From: JAKFWF01 sp031374115
Lineage (GTDB): Bacteria > Pseudomonadota > Alphaproteobacteria > Rhizobiales > Hyphomicrobiaceae
Assembly (NCBI GenBank): GCA_031374115.1
Contig: JANMNO010000106.1
Location: 1 to 64,000, forward strand
DNA length: 64,000 nucleotides
Direction of reading: 5' to 3'
The notes beneath the pieces were generated by a model. That model worked only from the letters and a program-made list of their open reading frames with translations, did no database searches and was not told the origin of the DNA. Shown in pieces: positions 8,111 through 16,290 of the stretch. The translations under genes were made by a program, and so were the position numbers. Positions within the stretch are counted from its first letter, which is position 1, and the number at the start of each line of letters is the position of its first letter.

Positions 8111-11011
8111 TTAGTGCGCGCCATCGCCGACCAAAACGAAGGGTGCCCAGTTGGCGGGATGGGCGTGGTGGCCGCCCGTCGCGATCAGAGCCAACATCGA
8201 CCTTCGCAGCGCCTCGGCCCGACCGGCGCTCGGTTCGGCCTTGAGCGCGTCGAAGGCCTTGGTGACGAGGCTGACGGTGGCGTGCGAGTCGACCGCCCAA
8301 TGCGAGACGAGCAGAGCTCTCGCGCCGGCATAGAAGAAGGCACGGGCGAGCCCCGACAGGGTCTCGGAGTTTGGATCGCCGCCGCCGGCCGCCGTATTGC
8401 AGGCCGAGAGCACAACCCAGTCGGCGTCGAGTTTGAGCTGCGTGACCTCGGAGGCGGTCAGCAGGCCGTCGTCCGCCTCGGTCGGCTGGCTCGGTGGCGT
8501 AAGAATGAGTGCAGGCTCAGCCTTCGAAGCACCGACAAACCCCGATTCGCTCGCCAGCAAACCGTGTGTCGCGAAGTGCACGATGCGAGCGTTGCCGAGC
8601 ACTCCGCTGACGGACAGCGCCTTGATGGCCGTCTCGCTCGCCTTCTCGCCGAGGTGGACAGCGTCCTCTGTCGCGCCTGCCGATCGGGCCACCGCGCACA
8701 GCTCATCGGCCGTCTCAGGGAGCGGATATTGCCGGCGCACCAACTCGACATCGGCGAGGTTGCCGCGAAAGAAGCGTGAGATGCTCTCACGCACGCGGTG
8801 GCTGATCATGCGGACGGCCTCGGGCGAAGCCTTGGGACACCCCTGCCGCGCCCACGCGCGCCGATCCGTGCCGGAGGGGCCGGTGATCAGAGGATTGCCG
8901 AAGCCGATGAAGGGCTGCGTTGCCTTGCTCGCCCTGGCGAACTGCCTCAAGGACTTGAGCGACGTTACAGATGGAAGCACGGTAATGGCGTGGCGCTTGG
9001 CGAGCCACGCGGCATTGGCGTAGCCAGCGGCGTCCACCGGAATTGCCACGTCTGGCTTGTCCGTAATCAGCGCTTGGAAAGGAATGGTGGTTAGCGAACC
9101 AGACGGCACGATCAGCAAATTTTTGCCTTGGATGAGATCCTCGACCTGCCCGAACAGCGCCCGGTAGAGCCCGTGCGCGCGGGCGAGGTCGAACGGCAGC
9201 GGCTGGCTCGCGTCGCGGAAGCCGGAGATGTCGAGAAGACCTGCGCATCTGGCTGCCACGTCCTCCCACGCCAACGCGTCGAGACCGCAGCGCAACGCTG
9301 CCACGCGATCGGCGAGAGGTGTGGTACCAAGCTCGCTCTTTACCCAGCGGGCGCCGCTCTTGGTCACGACCCAAATGAAAATCTCTTCCGGCGCGGGCGG
9401 CCGCTCCCGTGTGTCGAAAGTCAGTAGCAGGGCCTCGTCCGAGTTGAGCAGCGCTTGCACTTCGGGAATTGTCAGCGGTTGAGGATTGGCAAGCGCCGCG
9501 TATTCTGGGAACTCCTTGGCCAGCGTCTTGTCGATCCCGGCGCGTCGGCTGTCGATTTCGCCGAGACGGGCAGAAAGGACAGCTTCTGCTTGCGCGTTGC
9601 GATGTTCGGGGGGTGCCGACCGTGTCATGATCAGCAACTTGTCTTTCGCCTGCCAGTCTTCGACTAGGTCCTGCCGCTCTCGAACGAGACCCGCGAGAGC
9701 TCCGCCACCTCTGGCCTGCCGTGCGCCCATCTGCGCGATCGAAGTGGCCGCTTGCGAGGTTTGCGCCCATTGCACCGTCGTGAATCTCGCTCGTGCCAGC
9801 TGAGGGCCCTGCGCTGCGTCTTGGCCCGCCAGCCTGTGCGAAGCTTTGATGAGGCCGGCAAATTGATGGCTTTCGCGCCACGCCTCGCTCATGATCTTAC
9901 CGGTCAGACTTGGGCTGGCCGTCTCGGTTCCCCGGGTTGCTCTGCGAATGACCACCTGTGTGCTCTGTTGCCAATAGTCGGCCGCCGTTGCCCACAGACC
10001 TTGCTTGAAATGAATCGCTGCGAGCTCGCTGAGCGTAGTGCTCACCTCCGGATGATCGGGCCCCAGCACCTTCAACTTGATCTCGAGCACCCGGTTGTAC
10101 AGCGGCTCGGCATCCGCGTAACGACGTTGAAAGGCGTAAAGCCCGGCAAGCCCGAAGAGCGTGGTGGCGACCTCCGTATGCTCTGCACCCAGCTGCCTTT
10201 CCTTGATGGCCAAGACACGCCGGTAAATCGGTTCTGCTTCCAAATAACGGCCTTGCGCGGTGTACAGCTCGGCGAGGCCATAGAGCGCGCTGCCGACCTC
10301 GGTGTGATCGGGACCCAGAGCCTTCTCCTTGATGGTGAGGACACGGTTGTAAAGCGGCTCGGCTTCCTGATTGCGGCCTTGCACGGCGAGCAGAACAGCC
10401 AAGTTATGGAGCGTGCTGCCGACCTCGGTGTGAGCGGAACCCAGTGCCTTCTCTTTGATGGCGAGCGCACGCCTGTAAAGCAGCTCGGCATCCTCGTTGC
10501 CGCCAAGGTAGACATAGAGCGCAGCAAGCGCATAGAGGGTCGTGCCGACCTCCGTGTGCTCCAGACCGAGCATCTTCTCCTTGATGGCGAGGGCGCGCTT
10601 GTACAGCGGCTCGGCCTCCGCATAGCGGCCTTGCTGGACATAGAGCACGGCTAATCCATAGAGCGCGGTGCCGATCTCGGTGTGCTCCGCCCCAAGTGCC
10701 TGCTGCTTAATGGCGAGTACGCGCTTATAAAGCGGCTCGGCCTCCGCATAGCGGCCCTGGTGGATGAAAAGTACGGCCAGCCTATTGAGCGCATTACCCA
10801 CGTCGAGGTGAATTGGACCAAACTGGCTTTCCGTTTGCGCCAGCGCGCGCTCGGCGACCGAAATAGCCTCGGCGTATCGCCCCGCTTGGTAAAGCTGCTC
10901 CATTTGACGATTGAGTGCGGACGGGTCCGCGGACTGCGCAACCACCTCACCAAGGCCACCCGACGCCATCAGCGACAGAACCAGCACCAGCCGCACGCTA
11001 CGCCAAACCAT
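8111..11011 (-). CDS. exported TPR-CHAT protein (caspase-like protease family)
   Basis: A 966-residue protein. A signal peptide (MVWRSVRLVLVLSLMASGG to about residue 26) is followed by seven 42-residue kinesin-light-chain-type TPR units up to about residue 337, a helical linker, and a C-terminal CHAT domain. The CHAT catalytic pair is visible: His816 in FATHG and Cys871 in LSACNT. CHAT domains are caspase-like peptidases related to separase, and the TPR part usually recognises a partner. The second ATG was chosen because GGAGGGG lies just upstream of it. Unlike cytoplasmic TPR-CHAT proteins of defence systems, this one is exported. No partner gene is adjacent; the substrate is unknown. Confidence 0.88.
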   Translation of the reverse strand: MVWRSVRLVLVLSLMASGGLGEVVAQSADPSALNRQMEQLYQAGRYAEAISVAERALAQTESQFGPIHLDVGNALNRLAVLFIHQGRYAEAEPLYKRVLAIKQQALGAEHTEIGTALYGLAVLYVQQGRYAEAEPLYKRALAIKEKMLGLEHTEVGTTLYALAALYVYLGGNEDAELLYRRALAIKEKALGSAHTEVGSTLHNLAVLLAVQGRNQEAEPLYNRVLTIKEKALGPDHTEVGSALYGLAELYTAQGRYLEAEPIYRRVLAIKERQLGAEHTEVATTLFGLAGLYAFQRRYADAEPLYNRVLEIKLKVLGPDHPEVSTTLSELAAIHFKQGLWATAADYWQQSTQVVIRRATRGTETASPSLTGKIMSEAWRESHQFAGLIKASHRLAGQDAAQGPQLARARFTTVQWAQTSQAATSIAQMGARQARGGGALAGLVRERQDLVEDWQAKDKLLIMTRSAPPEHRNAQAEAVLSARLGEIDSRRAGIDKTLAKEFPEYAALANPQPLTIPEVQALLNSDEALLLTFDTRERPPAPEEIFIWVVTKSGARWVKSELGTTPLADRVAALRCGLDALAWEDVAARCAGLLDISGFRDASQPLPFDLARAHGLYRALFGQVEDLIQGKNLLIVPSGSLTTIPFQALITDKPDVAIPVDAAGYANAAWLAKRHAITVLPSVTSLKSLRQFARASKATQPFIGFGNPLITGPSGTDRRAWARQGCPKASPEAVRMISHRVRESISRFFRGNLADVELVRRQYPLPETADELCAVARSAGATEDAVHLGEKASETAIKALSVSGVLGNARIVHFATHGLLASESGFVGASKAEPALILTPPSQPTEADDGLLTASEVTQLKLDADWVVLSACNTAAGGGDPNSETLSGLARAFFYAGARALLVSHWAVDSHATVSLVTKAFDALKAEPSAGRAEALRRSMLALIATGGHHAHPANWAPFVLVGDGAH
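10001..10882 (-). repeat. seven 126-base tandem units encoding TPRs
   Basis: Within the TPR-CHAT gene the DNA repeats with a 126-base period, each unit encoding 42 residues with the frame GRYAEAEPLYKRxLAIKEKxLG. Units 2 to 6 are the most alike; the first and last are more diverged. It is a coding repeat and could vary in copy number between strains. Confidence 0.85.
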
Positions 11012-11144
11012 CGACCCCTCCATGGTGGGACAGGCAAGGTCGGAAAGTGCATGACGGATTTGTCAACCACAAGGCGCACCTTCTATCACGACCGGTCCGG
11101 GCCAAATCTTAGCGTAGTCCGCAATCCCGCCTACCGCGACGCTC

Positions 11145-11161
11145 CCAATGCTGAGCATTGG
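11145..11161. promoter_or_regulatory. perfect 8-1-8 palindrome upstream of the TPR-CHAT gene
   Basis: CCAATGCT-G-AGCATTGG is a perfect inverted repeat with a single-base centre, 134 bases upstream of the TPR-CHAT start and 129 bases beyond the end of the sugar ABC operon. Its tight geometry looks more like a dimeric repressor site than a terminator, and no T-run follows on either strand. The remaining bases of this gap show nothing else. Confidence 0.4.
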
Positions 11162-11289
11162 CCATCAACATCGTCGCAAGGTCGGGCACCCCAGGTCTGA
11201 TTGAGTCCGAATGAGCAGCTGAGTTGATCGCCTCTGACTCGTCGTGACATTTGCGGGCACGGAGCATACCGGCAAGGACCACCCCTGCT

Positions 11290-12372
11290 CTACTGCTGCG
11301 GCAATATTATACCTCCCTGGTCGTTGAAAACGTGGCACTTGTCCTGGGGAAAGTTCACCGGCACCGAGTCACCGCGTCTTATGTGCGCTTGTCCGACAAT
11401 CTGCACCACCAGCACCTGGCCATTTCCGAGCGTGCCGTAGAGGACGGTGTTGCCGCCTAGTTGCTCGGTAAGATTGACGACCATCGGCAAGCCGCCCTGC
11501 CCCACTTCGATATGCTCAGGGCGAATGCCGAGGGCGACGGTCTGACGGTTCTCTAACTGGAAGTTCGACATCGGTAATGCCACGGCACCGGCGCCGGCGA
11601 TGCTGAACCGGACGCCACCGCCACCGGCCGGCTCTGCGGTGGCGGCAATGAAGTTCATCTTCGGACTGCCGATGAATCCTGCGACGAACTGATTGGCAGG
11701 TCGATTGTACAGCTCGAGTGGGGAGCCGGCCTGCTCGATACGTCCGGCCCGCAGCACGACGATCCGGTCCGCCATCGTCATTGCCTCGACCTGGTCGTGC
11801 GTAACGTAAATCATGGTGGCGCCGAGATCGGCGTGAAGCTTCGACAACTCGACGCGCATCTGCACGCGCAACTCGGCATCGAGGTTCGAAAGCGGCTCGT
11901 CGAACAGGAAGAGCTTCGGCTCCCGCACGATAGCGCGGCCGATAGCCACCCGCTGACGCTGGCCGCCGGATAACGCCCTCGGCTTGCGCTGGAGATAGTT
12001 GTCGATCTGCAGCATGCGTGCTGTCCGCATCACGCGCTCGTCGATCGCAGTGCGTTTGAGACCGGCAGTCTCCAGTCCAAAACTCAGGTTCTTGTACACG
12101 GTCATGTGCGGGTAGAGCGCGTACGACTGGAACACCATCGCGATTTCGCGCTTCGCCGGTGGCACCTCGTTCATGCGCCGGCCATCGATGCGCAGTTCGC
12201 CGTCACTGATGTCTTCGAGCCCGGCGATCATCCGTAGCAGCGTCGATTTCCCACACCCGGAAGGCCCGACGAATACGACGAATTCGCCATGAGCGATGTC
12301 GAGATCGAAGTTGTGAATGATGCGTGTCGCGCCGTAGTTCTTGACCACGCCGCGCAAGTGGAGTTCAGCCAT
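11290..12372 (-). CDS. carbohydrate ABC transporter ATPase (MalK/UgpC type)
   Basis: A 360-residue nucleotide-binding subunit. It has Walker A (GPSGCGKST), the signature motif ALSGGQRQRVAIGRA, Walker B (LFLFDEPLSNLD), and a C-terminal OB-fold regulatory domain of about 120 residues (TOBE/MalK type), as expected for CUT1 sugar importers. It is the last gene of a six-gene operon and overlaps the preceding oxidoreductase by eight bases. The shorter start is preferred because the upstream residues precede the conserved MAELHLRGVVKNYG opening of the domain. It energises uptake by the two permeases of this operon; the sugar is not identifiable. Confidence 0.93.
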   Translation of the reverse strand: MAELHLRGVVKNYGATRIIHNFDLDIAHGEFVVFVGPSGCGKSTLLRMIAGLEDISDGELRIDGRRMNEVPPAKREIAMVFQSYALYPHMTVYKNLSFGLETAGLKRTAIDERVMRTARMLQIDNYLQRKPRALSGGQRQRVAIGRAIVREPKLFLFDEPLSNLDAELRVQMRVELSKLHADLGATMIYVTHDQVEAMTMADRIVVLRAGRIEQAGSPLELYNRPANQFVAGFIGSPKMNFIAATAEPAGGGGVRFSIAGAGAVALPMSNFQLENRQTVALGIRPEHIEVGQGGLPMVVNLTEQLGGNTVLYGTLGNGQVLVVQIVGQAHIRRGDSVPVNFPQDKCHVFNDQGGIILPQQ

Positions 12373-13471
12373 TGCTGCCAGTTCCCGGACCCCAAGCACG
12401 GCCGGCGGGCATCCAATTGCCATACTTGGGATGGTCGTTCGCGATCGGTAAGTTTACGGCGGTGCCGGATTCGGCTGAGTGATAGATCGCTGTAATAAGT
12501 TCCAGCGAAACTCGAGCGTCGGCCAGTGTGACGGGCAGCGGCTCGCCGCCGGTGATGCTAGCGTGGATGCGCTCGAACTGGCCGCTAAAGGACTCCGTGC
12601 TGGGCTTGAACGCGGCGAGGACGCCTGCGATCTGAGCTTCGATCTCCGGCGACTTGCCTTTGAAATACCACGGGTCGTCGCCGATTCGGTAGGGATGTGC
12701 ACTCCTGCTTTCGACGGTCAAGTTTGAAAACATGAAGCGGATACGCGATAGCTCTTCGGCTGCTCCCAATGTGACCGCCAGCGTCGCCAAGGACCCATTC
12801 ACCATCTCGATCGAGACCGCTGCGCAATCCTCGACTTCGATCGGGTTTACGCGCGTGGCAAGCCGAGCGTATACGCTTTTGATCGGGCCGTTTACATACG
12901 CAAGGATGTCGTGGGCATGGATCGCCTGACTAAGGCAACAGCCGCCGAGTTCGGTCGCCCACTTGCCGCGCCAAGGTACGGCGTAATAATCGGCATCGCG
13001 CCGCCAAGATGTCTCGACCGTGGCCAGATAGGGCTTTCCGCAGATGCCGTTCGCCTGAAGTAGTTTCAGCTTTTGCAGTCCACTGCCGAAGCGATACTGG
13101 AAGATCGGCGACAGCGTACCCCGGGCTTTCTCCGCTGCCTTTTCGATCGCATCGACGTCCCGCAGTGATCCGGTGATCGGCTTTTCGCAGATGACGTGAA
13201 AACCAGCCGCCAGAGCCTGCTCGATCAGGCTGCGATGGGTGTTCGGCGGCGTGCAGATATCGATTACATCGAGACCGGGCATCGCGAGCAGGCTGGCGAA
13301 GTCTGTCACGGCCTTCGCGCCCGCATACCGCCCGGCGGTCGCATTCGCCTTATCGCGATCGAGATCGCAAACGGCAAGTACGTCATAGTGATCCGGCAAC
13401 TCGGCATAGGCATCGAGGTGTTTGGCGCCGATGCCTAGTCCAACGACAGCAACGGTCAATTTGCGGCTCAT
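12365..13471 (-). CDS. Gfo/Idh/MocA family oxidoreductase (second copy)
   Basis: A 368-residue NAD(P)-dependent oxidoreductase. The N-terminal Rossmann fold begins with VAVVGLGIGAKHLDAY and carries the family motif CEKPITGS near residue 97; the C-terminal half has the mixed alpha/beta substrate domain. Members oxidise or reduce hydroxyl groups of sugars, inositols and sugar acids. Its start overlaps the previous gene by four bases, so it is co-translated within the sugar ABC operon and probably acts on the imported compound. It resembles the next gene only at family level, so the two likely carry out different steps. Confidence 0.88.
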   Translation of the reverse strand: MSRKLTVAVVGLGIGAKHLDAYAELPDHYDVLAVCDLDRDKANATAGRYAGAKAVTDFASLLAMPGLDVIDICTPPNTHRSLIEQALAAGFHVICEKPITGSLRDVDAIEKAAEKARGTLSPIFQYRFGSGLQKLKLLQANGICGKPYLATVETSWRRDADYYAVPWRGKWATELGGCCLSQAIHAHDILAYVNGPIKSVYARLATRVNPIEVEDCAAVSIEMVNGSLATLAVTLGAAEELSRIRFMFSNLTVESRSAHPYRIGDDPWYFKGKSPEIEAQIAGVLAAFKPSTESFSGQFERIHASITGGEPLPVTLADARVSLELITAIYHSAESGTAVNLPIANDHPKYGNWMPAGRAWGPGTGSNG

Positions 13472-14499
13472 GGTCGGCCCCCGACGCGTGTTGCCATCGC
13501 TTCAGCCTTCAGCGCGAGTTCGGTAGCGAGAAAGCAGTGCGCTTGCGGCATCGCGGTTTCGGTGCGGTCGAGGACGTCGGCCATCAGGCGTGATCCATAG
13601 GGAAGAGGCTCGTTCGAGCAGTCGATCCGCGCGATGCCTTTCTGGCCGACTAGGAAAAGGTGATCGCCCCCCGGCTTGCCGCCGATGTCGATATACTTGC
13701 GCAGCTCGATATAGCCGTCCGTGCCAAGGATCGTTAGCCGGCCATCGCCCCAAACCGGCAGACCGGCCGGCGTATACCAGTCGACACGGATGTAACCGGT
13801 GCCGCCATTCCCGCGCAGCAGGACCTCGCCAAAATCTTCCAGCTCCGGCTTGTCTGGATTGGCGTGGTTGGCGATGTGGGACGCGACGACCTGCGCTGTT
13901 GTCGAGCCGGTGAAATGCAGGAACTGATCGCACTGGTGAGCCGCGATATCGCACAGAATCCCGCCATAGCGCGCACGCTGGTAGAACCAGTCGGGCCTTG
14001 GGTTGTTGTTTAGCGCATGCGGTCCGAGGCCAACGGTTTGCACAACCTTGCCGATGGCGCCGGCGGCGACGAGCAGGCTCGCTTTTTCCGTCGCGCGGTT
14101 TTCGAACCGCTCCGAATAGCACACCGAGAAGATACGCTTCGTCTCCGCCTGGACGCGGCGGACCTCGGCCAACTGGTCGAGCGTGATCACGCCCGGCTTG
14201 TCGACCATTACGTCCTTGCCGGCGCGCATGATCTGGATCGCCGTTGCGGCCCTGATGTCGGGAGTGATCGAACTTACGACCAGCTTAATCGATGCATCTT
14301 CGAGAATTTCTCGATTGTCGGCGACCCGCCGTACCTGCGGAAAGGCCTTCACATAGGCAGCAGCCAGATCATCCTCTGTCGCGTGCACAGCAACCAGTTC
14401 GGCGCCTGCATCGAGCATGGCCTGGGTCTGGCCGTAAACATGGCTGTGGTTGAGGCCGATGGCTGCAAATTTCAGGTGACGTTTCATCGTAGTCTTCAT
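13468..14499 (-). CDS. Gfo/Idh/MocA family oxidoreductase (first copy)
   Basis: A 343-residue Gfo/Idh/MocA oxidoreductase. The Rossmann opening is FAAIGLNHSHVYGQ, the Lys-Pro motif is VDKPGVIT, and a His-containing stretch (CDIAAHQCDQFLHF) is in the catalytic position used by this family. The start overlaps the permease stop as ATGA, which argues for it over the Met four codons later and over a long upstream extension. The N-terminal dinucleotide loop departs from the usual GxGxxG, so cofactor preference is uncertain. It likely works with its paralogue on the sugar or polyol brought in by the adjacent importer. Confidence 0.85.
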   Translation of the reverse strand: MKTTMKRHLKFAAIGLNHSHVYGQTQAMLDAGAELVAVHATEDDLAAAYVKAFPQVRRVADNREILEDASIKLVVSSITPDIRAATAIQIMRAGKDVMVDKPGVITLDQLAEVRRVQAETKRIFSVCYSERFENRATEKASLLVAAGAIGKVVQTVGLGPHALNNNPRPDWFYQRARYGGILCDIAAHQCDQFLHFTGSTTAQVVASHIANHANPDKPELEDFGEVLLRGNGGTGYIRVDWYTPAGLPVWGDGRLTILGTDGYIELRKYIDIGGKPGGDHLFLVGQKGIARIDCSNEPLPYGSRLMADVLDRTETAMPQAHCFLATELALKAEAMATRVGGRP

Positions 14500-15368
14500 C
14501 GTTTCATCCCCGACATGGCCACGCCTTCGATGATGAGGCGCTGGAAGAACAGGAACACCAGGAAGATAGGCAGAATAGCGAGCACCGACATGGCAAACAG
14601 CTGGCCCCAAGCTGAGGTGCCTGTCGCGTCGACGAACGAGCGCAGTGCCAGCGGCACTGTGTAGTTGGCACTGTCGTTCAGATAGATCAGCGGCCCGAAG
14701 AAGTCGTTCCAGGTCCACAGGAACGAGAAGATGCCGGCCGTCGCCATCACCGGCAGCGACAACGGCATGATGATCTTCCAGTAGATGCGCCAGGGACTGC
14801 AACCGTCCATTTGCGCGGCCTCATCCAGCTCCCTCGGAACGCCGCGAAAAAATTGCACCATCAGAAAGATGAAGAAGGCATCCGCCGCCAGGTACTTCGG
14901 CATCACCAGCGGCAAGAAAGTGTCGATCCAACCCAGTTGGAGGAACAAAACGTACTGCGGGATCAACGTCACATGATAAGGCAGCATCAATGTTGCGAGC
15001 ATCAACGCGAACAGTGGCTGCTTCCAGGGAAACTGCAGGCGCGCGAATGCGTATGCAGTCAGCGAGCACGAGGCGAGATTGCCAATAACGACCAGAATCG
15101 CGATCACGAACGAGTTCCAATAGAACTGCGTGAAGCTCGTTTGCAGCGCCGTCCAGCCCTCGCGGAAGTTTTTCGGATCGAGCGAATGGGGGATGATCGA
15201 TAGATCGGTAAAGATTACGTTTTCCGGCTTGAAGGCGGAGGCCACCATCCACAGCAGCGGGTAGAGCATAACGAACGATGCCGCGATCAGCAGCCCGTGC
15301 CGAAAGCAGGCGGAAAGGATCGGTCCCAGGCGTGTGCCTGCGCGCGGATCAGCGTGCATCGTCTTCAT
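14496..15368 (-). CDS. carbohydrate ABC transporter permease (MalG/UgpE type)
   Basis: A 290-residue inner-membrane permease with six predicted helices. The EAA loop that docks on the ATPase is visible as ELDEAAQMDGCSPWRIYWKIIMPLS near residues 194-218. It overlaps the preceding permease gene by 20 bases. Together with that protein it forms the translocation path of a CUT1-type sugar importer. The C-terminus FQRLIIEGVAMSGMKR is typical of MalG-type subunits. Confidence 0.92.
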   Translation of the reverse strand: MKTMHADPRAGTRLGPILSACFRHGLLIAASFVMLYPLLWMVASAFKPENVIFTDLSIIPHSLDPKNFREGWTALQTSFTQFYWNSFVIAILVVIGNLASCSLTAYAFARLQFPWKQPLFALMLATLMLPYHVTLIPQYVLFLQLGWIDTFLPLVMPKYLAADAFFIFLMVQFFRGVPRELDEAAQMDGCSPWRIYWKIIMPLSLPVMATAGIFSFLWTWNDFFGPLIYLNDSANYTVPLALRSFVDATGTSAWGQLFAMSVLAILPIFLVFLFFQRLIIEGVAMSGMKR

Positions 15369-16290
15369 AATGCACCCAGTATTTCGAGGTCAGGAAGCTA
15401 AGCGCGGTGAAAGCGCCGATGATAATCAGCAGCACCCAAGCAAGCGCCGCCGCATAGCCCATGCGGAAATAGGCGAAGGCCTCCTGGTAGAGAAACAGGG
15501 TGTAGAACAATGTGCTGTCGACCGGCCCCCCGGTGCCCCCGGAAATGATGAAGGCGGGCGTGAACGCCTTGAAGCCCTCGATCACCTGCAGCACCATGTT
15601 GAAAAAGATCACCGGTGCCAGCAGCGGCAGTGTAATCCGCCGGAACTGGCGCAATCTCGAGGCGCCATCTATCGAGGCTGCCTCGTAAAGGTCCTGCGGG
15701 ATCTGTCTGAGGCCGGCAAGGAAAATGATCATTGGCGAGCCGAACTGCCAGATTGCCAGGATCACCAGCGTGTACACTGCCGTGTCCGGGTTCGAGATCC
15801 AGCTGGGTCCCTGAATCCCGAACAGCCACAACAGCACTTGGTTGACCGTGCCATTCCCCTCGAACAGCTGACGCCATAGTACCGCGATCGCGACCGACCC
15901 CCCGAGGAGCGACGGAATGTAGAACAGTGCACGATAGATCCCGCCACCGCGTACCGCCTTGTCGAGCATGGTTGCGATCAAGAGCGCGAAGGCGAGCTTC
16001 AGCGGCACTTCGAACAGCAGATAGGTGAACGTGACTTTAAGCGCCTGGTAAAAGCGGTAGTCGCCCGTGAACATGCGCACGTAATTCTCGGCACCGATCC
16101 ACACAGGAGCCGTCAGAAGATCGAACTTCGTGAACGACAAGTAGAGCGAGGCGAGCACCGGCCCAAGCGTGAACACCACGAAACCGATCAGCCAGGGACC
16201 AAGGAAAAGATACGCAGTTAAATCGCGTCCGGTGAACCCGAACGCGCGCGGCAGTGTTCTCCGTTTCGTCTCGGTCCCCGCCAGTGTCAT
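15349..16290 (-). CDS. carbohydrate ABC transporter permease (MalF/UgpA type)
   Basis: A 313-residue permease with six predicted helices after a short cytoplasmic N-terminus. The EAA motif is DLYEAASIDGASRLRQFRRI, which contacts the ATPase. The start overlaps the solute-binding-protein stop by four bases. It pairs with the MalG-type subunit encoded next. Length and layout are those of UgpA-type subunits, without the long periplasmic loop of enteric MalF. Confidence 0.92.
   Translation of the reverse strand: MTLAGTETKRRTLPRAFGFTGRDLTAYLFLGPWLIGFVVFTLGPVLASLYLSFTKFDLLTAPVWIGAENYVRMFTGDYRFYQALKVTFTYLLFEVPLKLAFALLIATMLDKAVRGGGIYRALFYIPSLLGGSVAIAVLWRQLFEGNGTVNQVLLWLFGIQGPSWISNPDTAVYTLVILAIWQFGSPMIIFLAGLRQIPQDLYEAASIDGASRLRQFRRITLPLLAPVIFFNMVLQVIEGFKAFTPAFIISGGTGGPVDSTLFYTLFLYQEAFAYFRMGYAAALAWVLLIIIGAFTALSFLTSKYWVHYEDDAR

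Noticed and set aside
9000..10700. Long plus-strand frames opposite the TPR-CHAT gene
   Set aside because: They are antisense shadows caused by GC-rich codon use; their translations are Arg-rich without any domain.
8111..11011. TPR-CHAT protein as part of a CRISPR-associated caspase (Craspase-like) system
   Set aside because: There is no Cas7-11/gRAMP gene, no repeat array and the protein has a signal peptide, so it cannot work with a cytoplasmic CRISPR effector.
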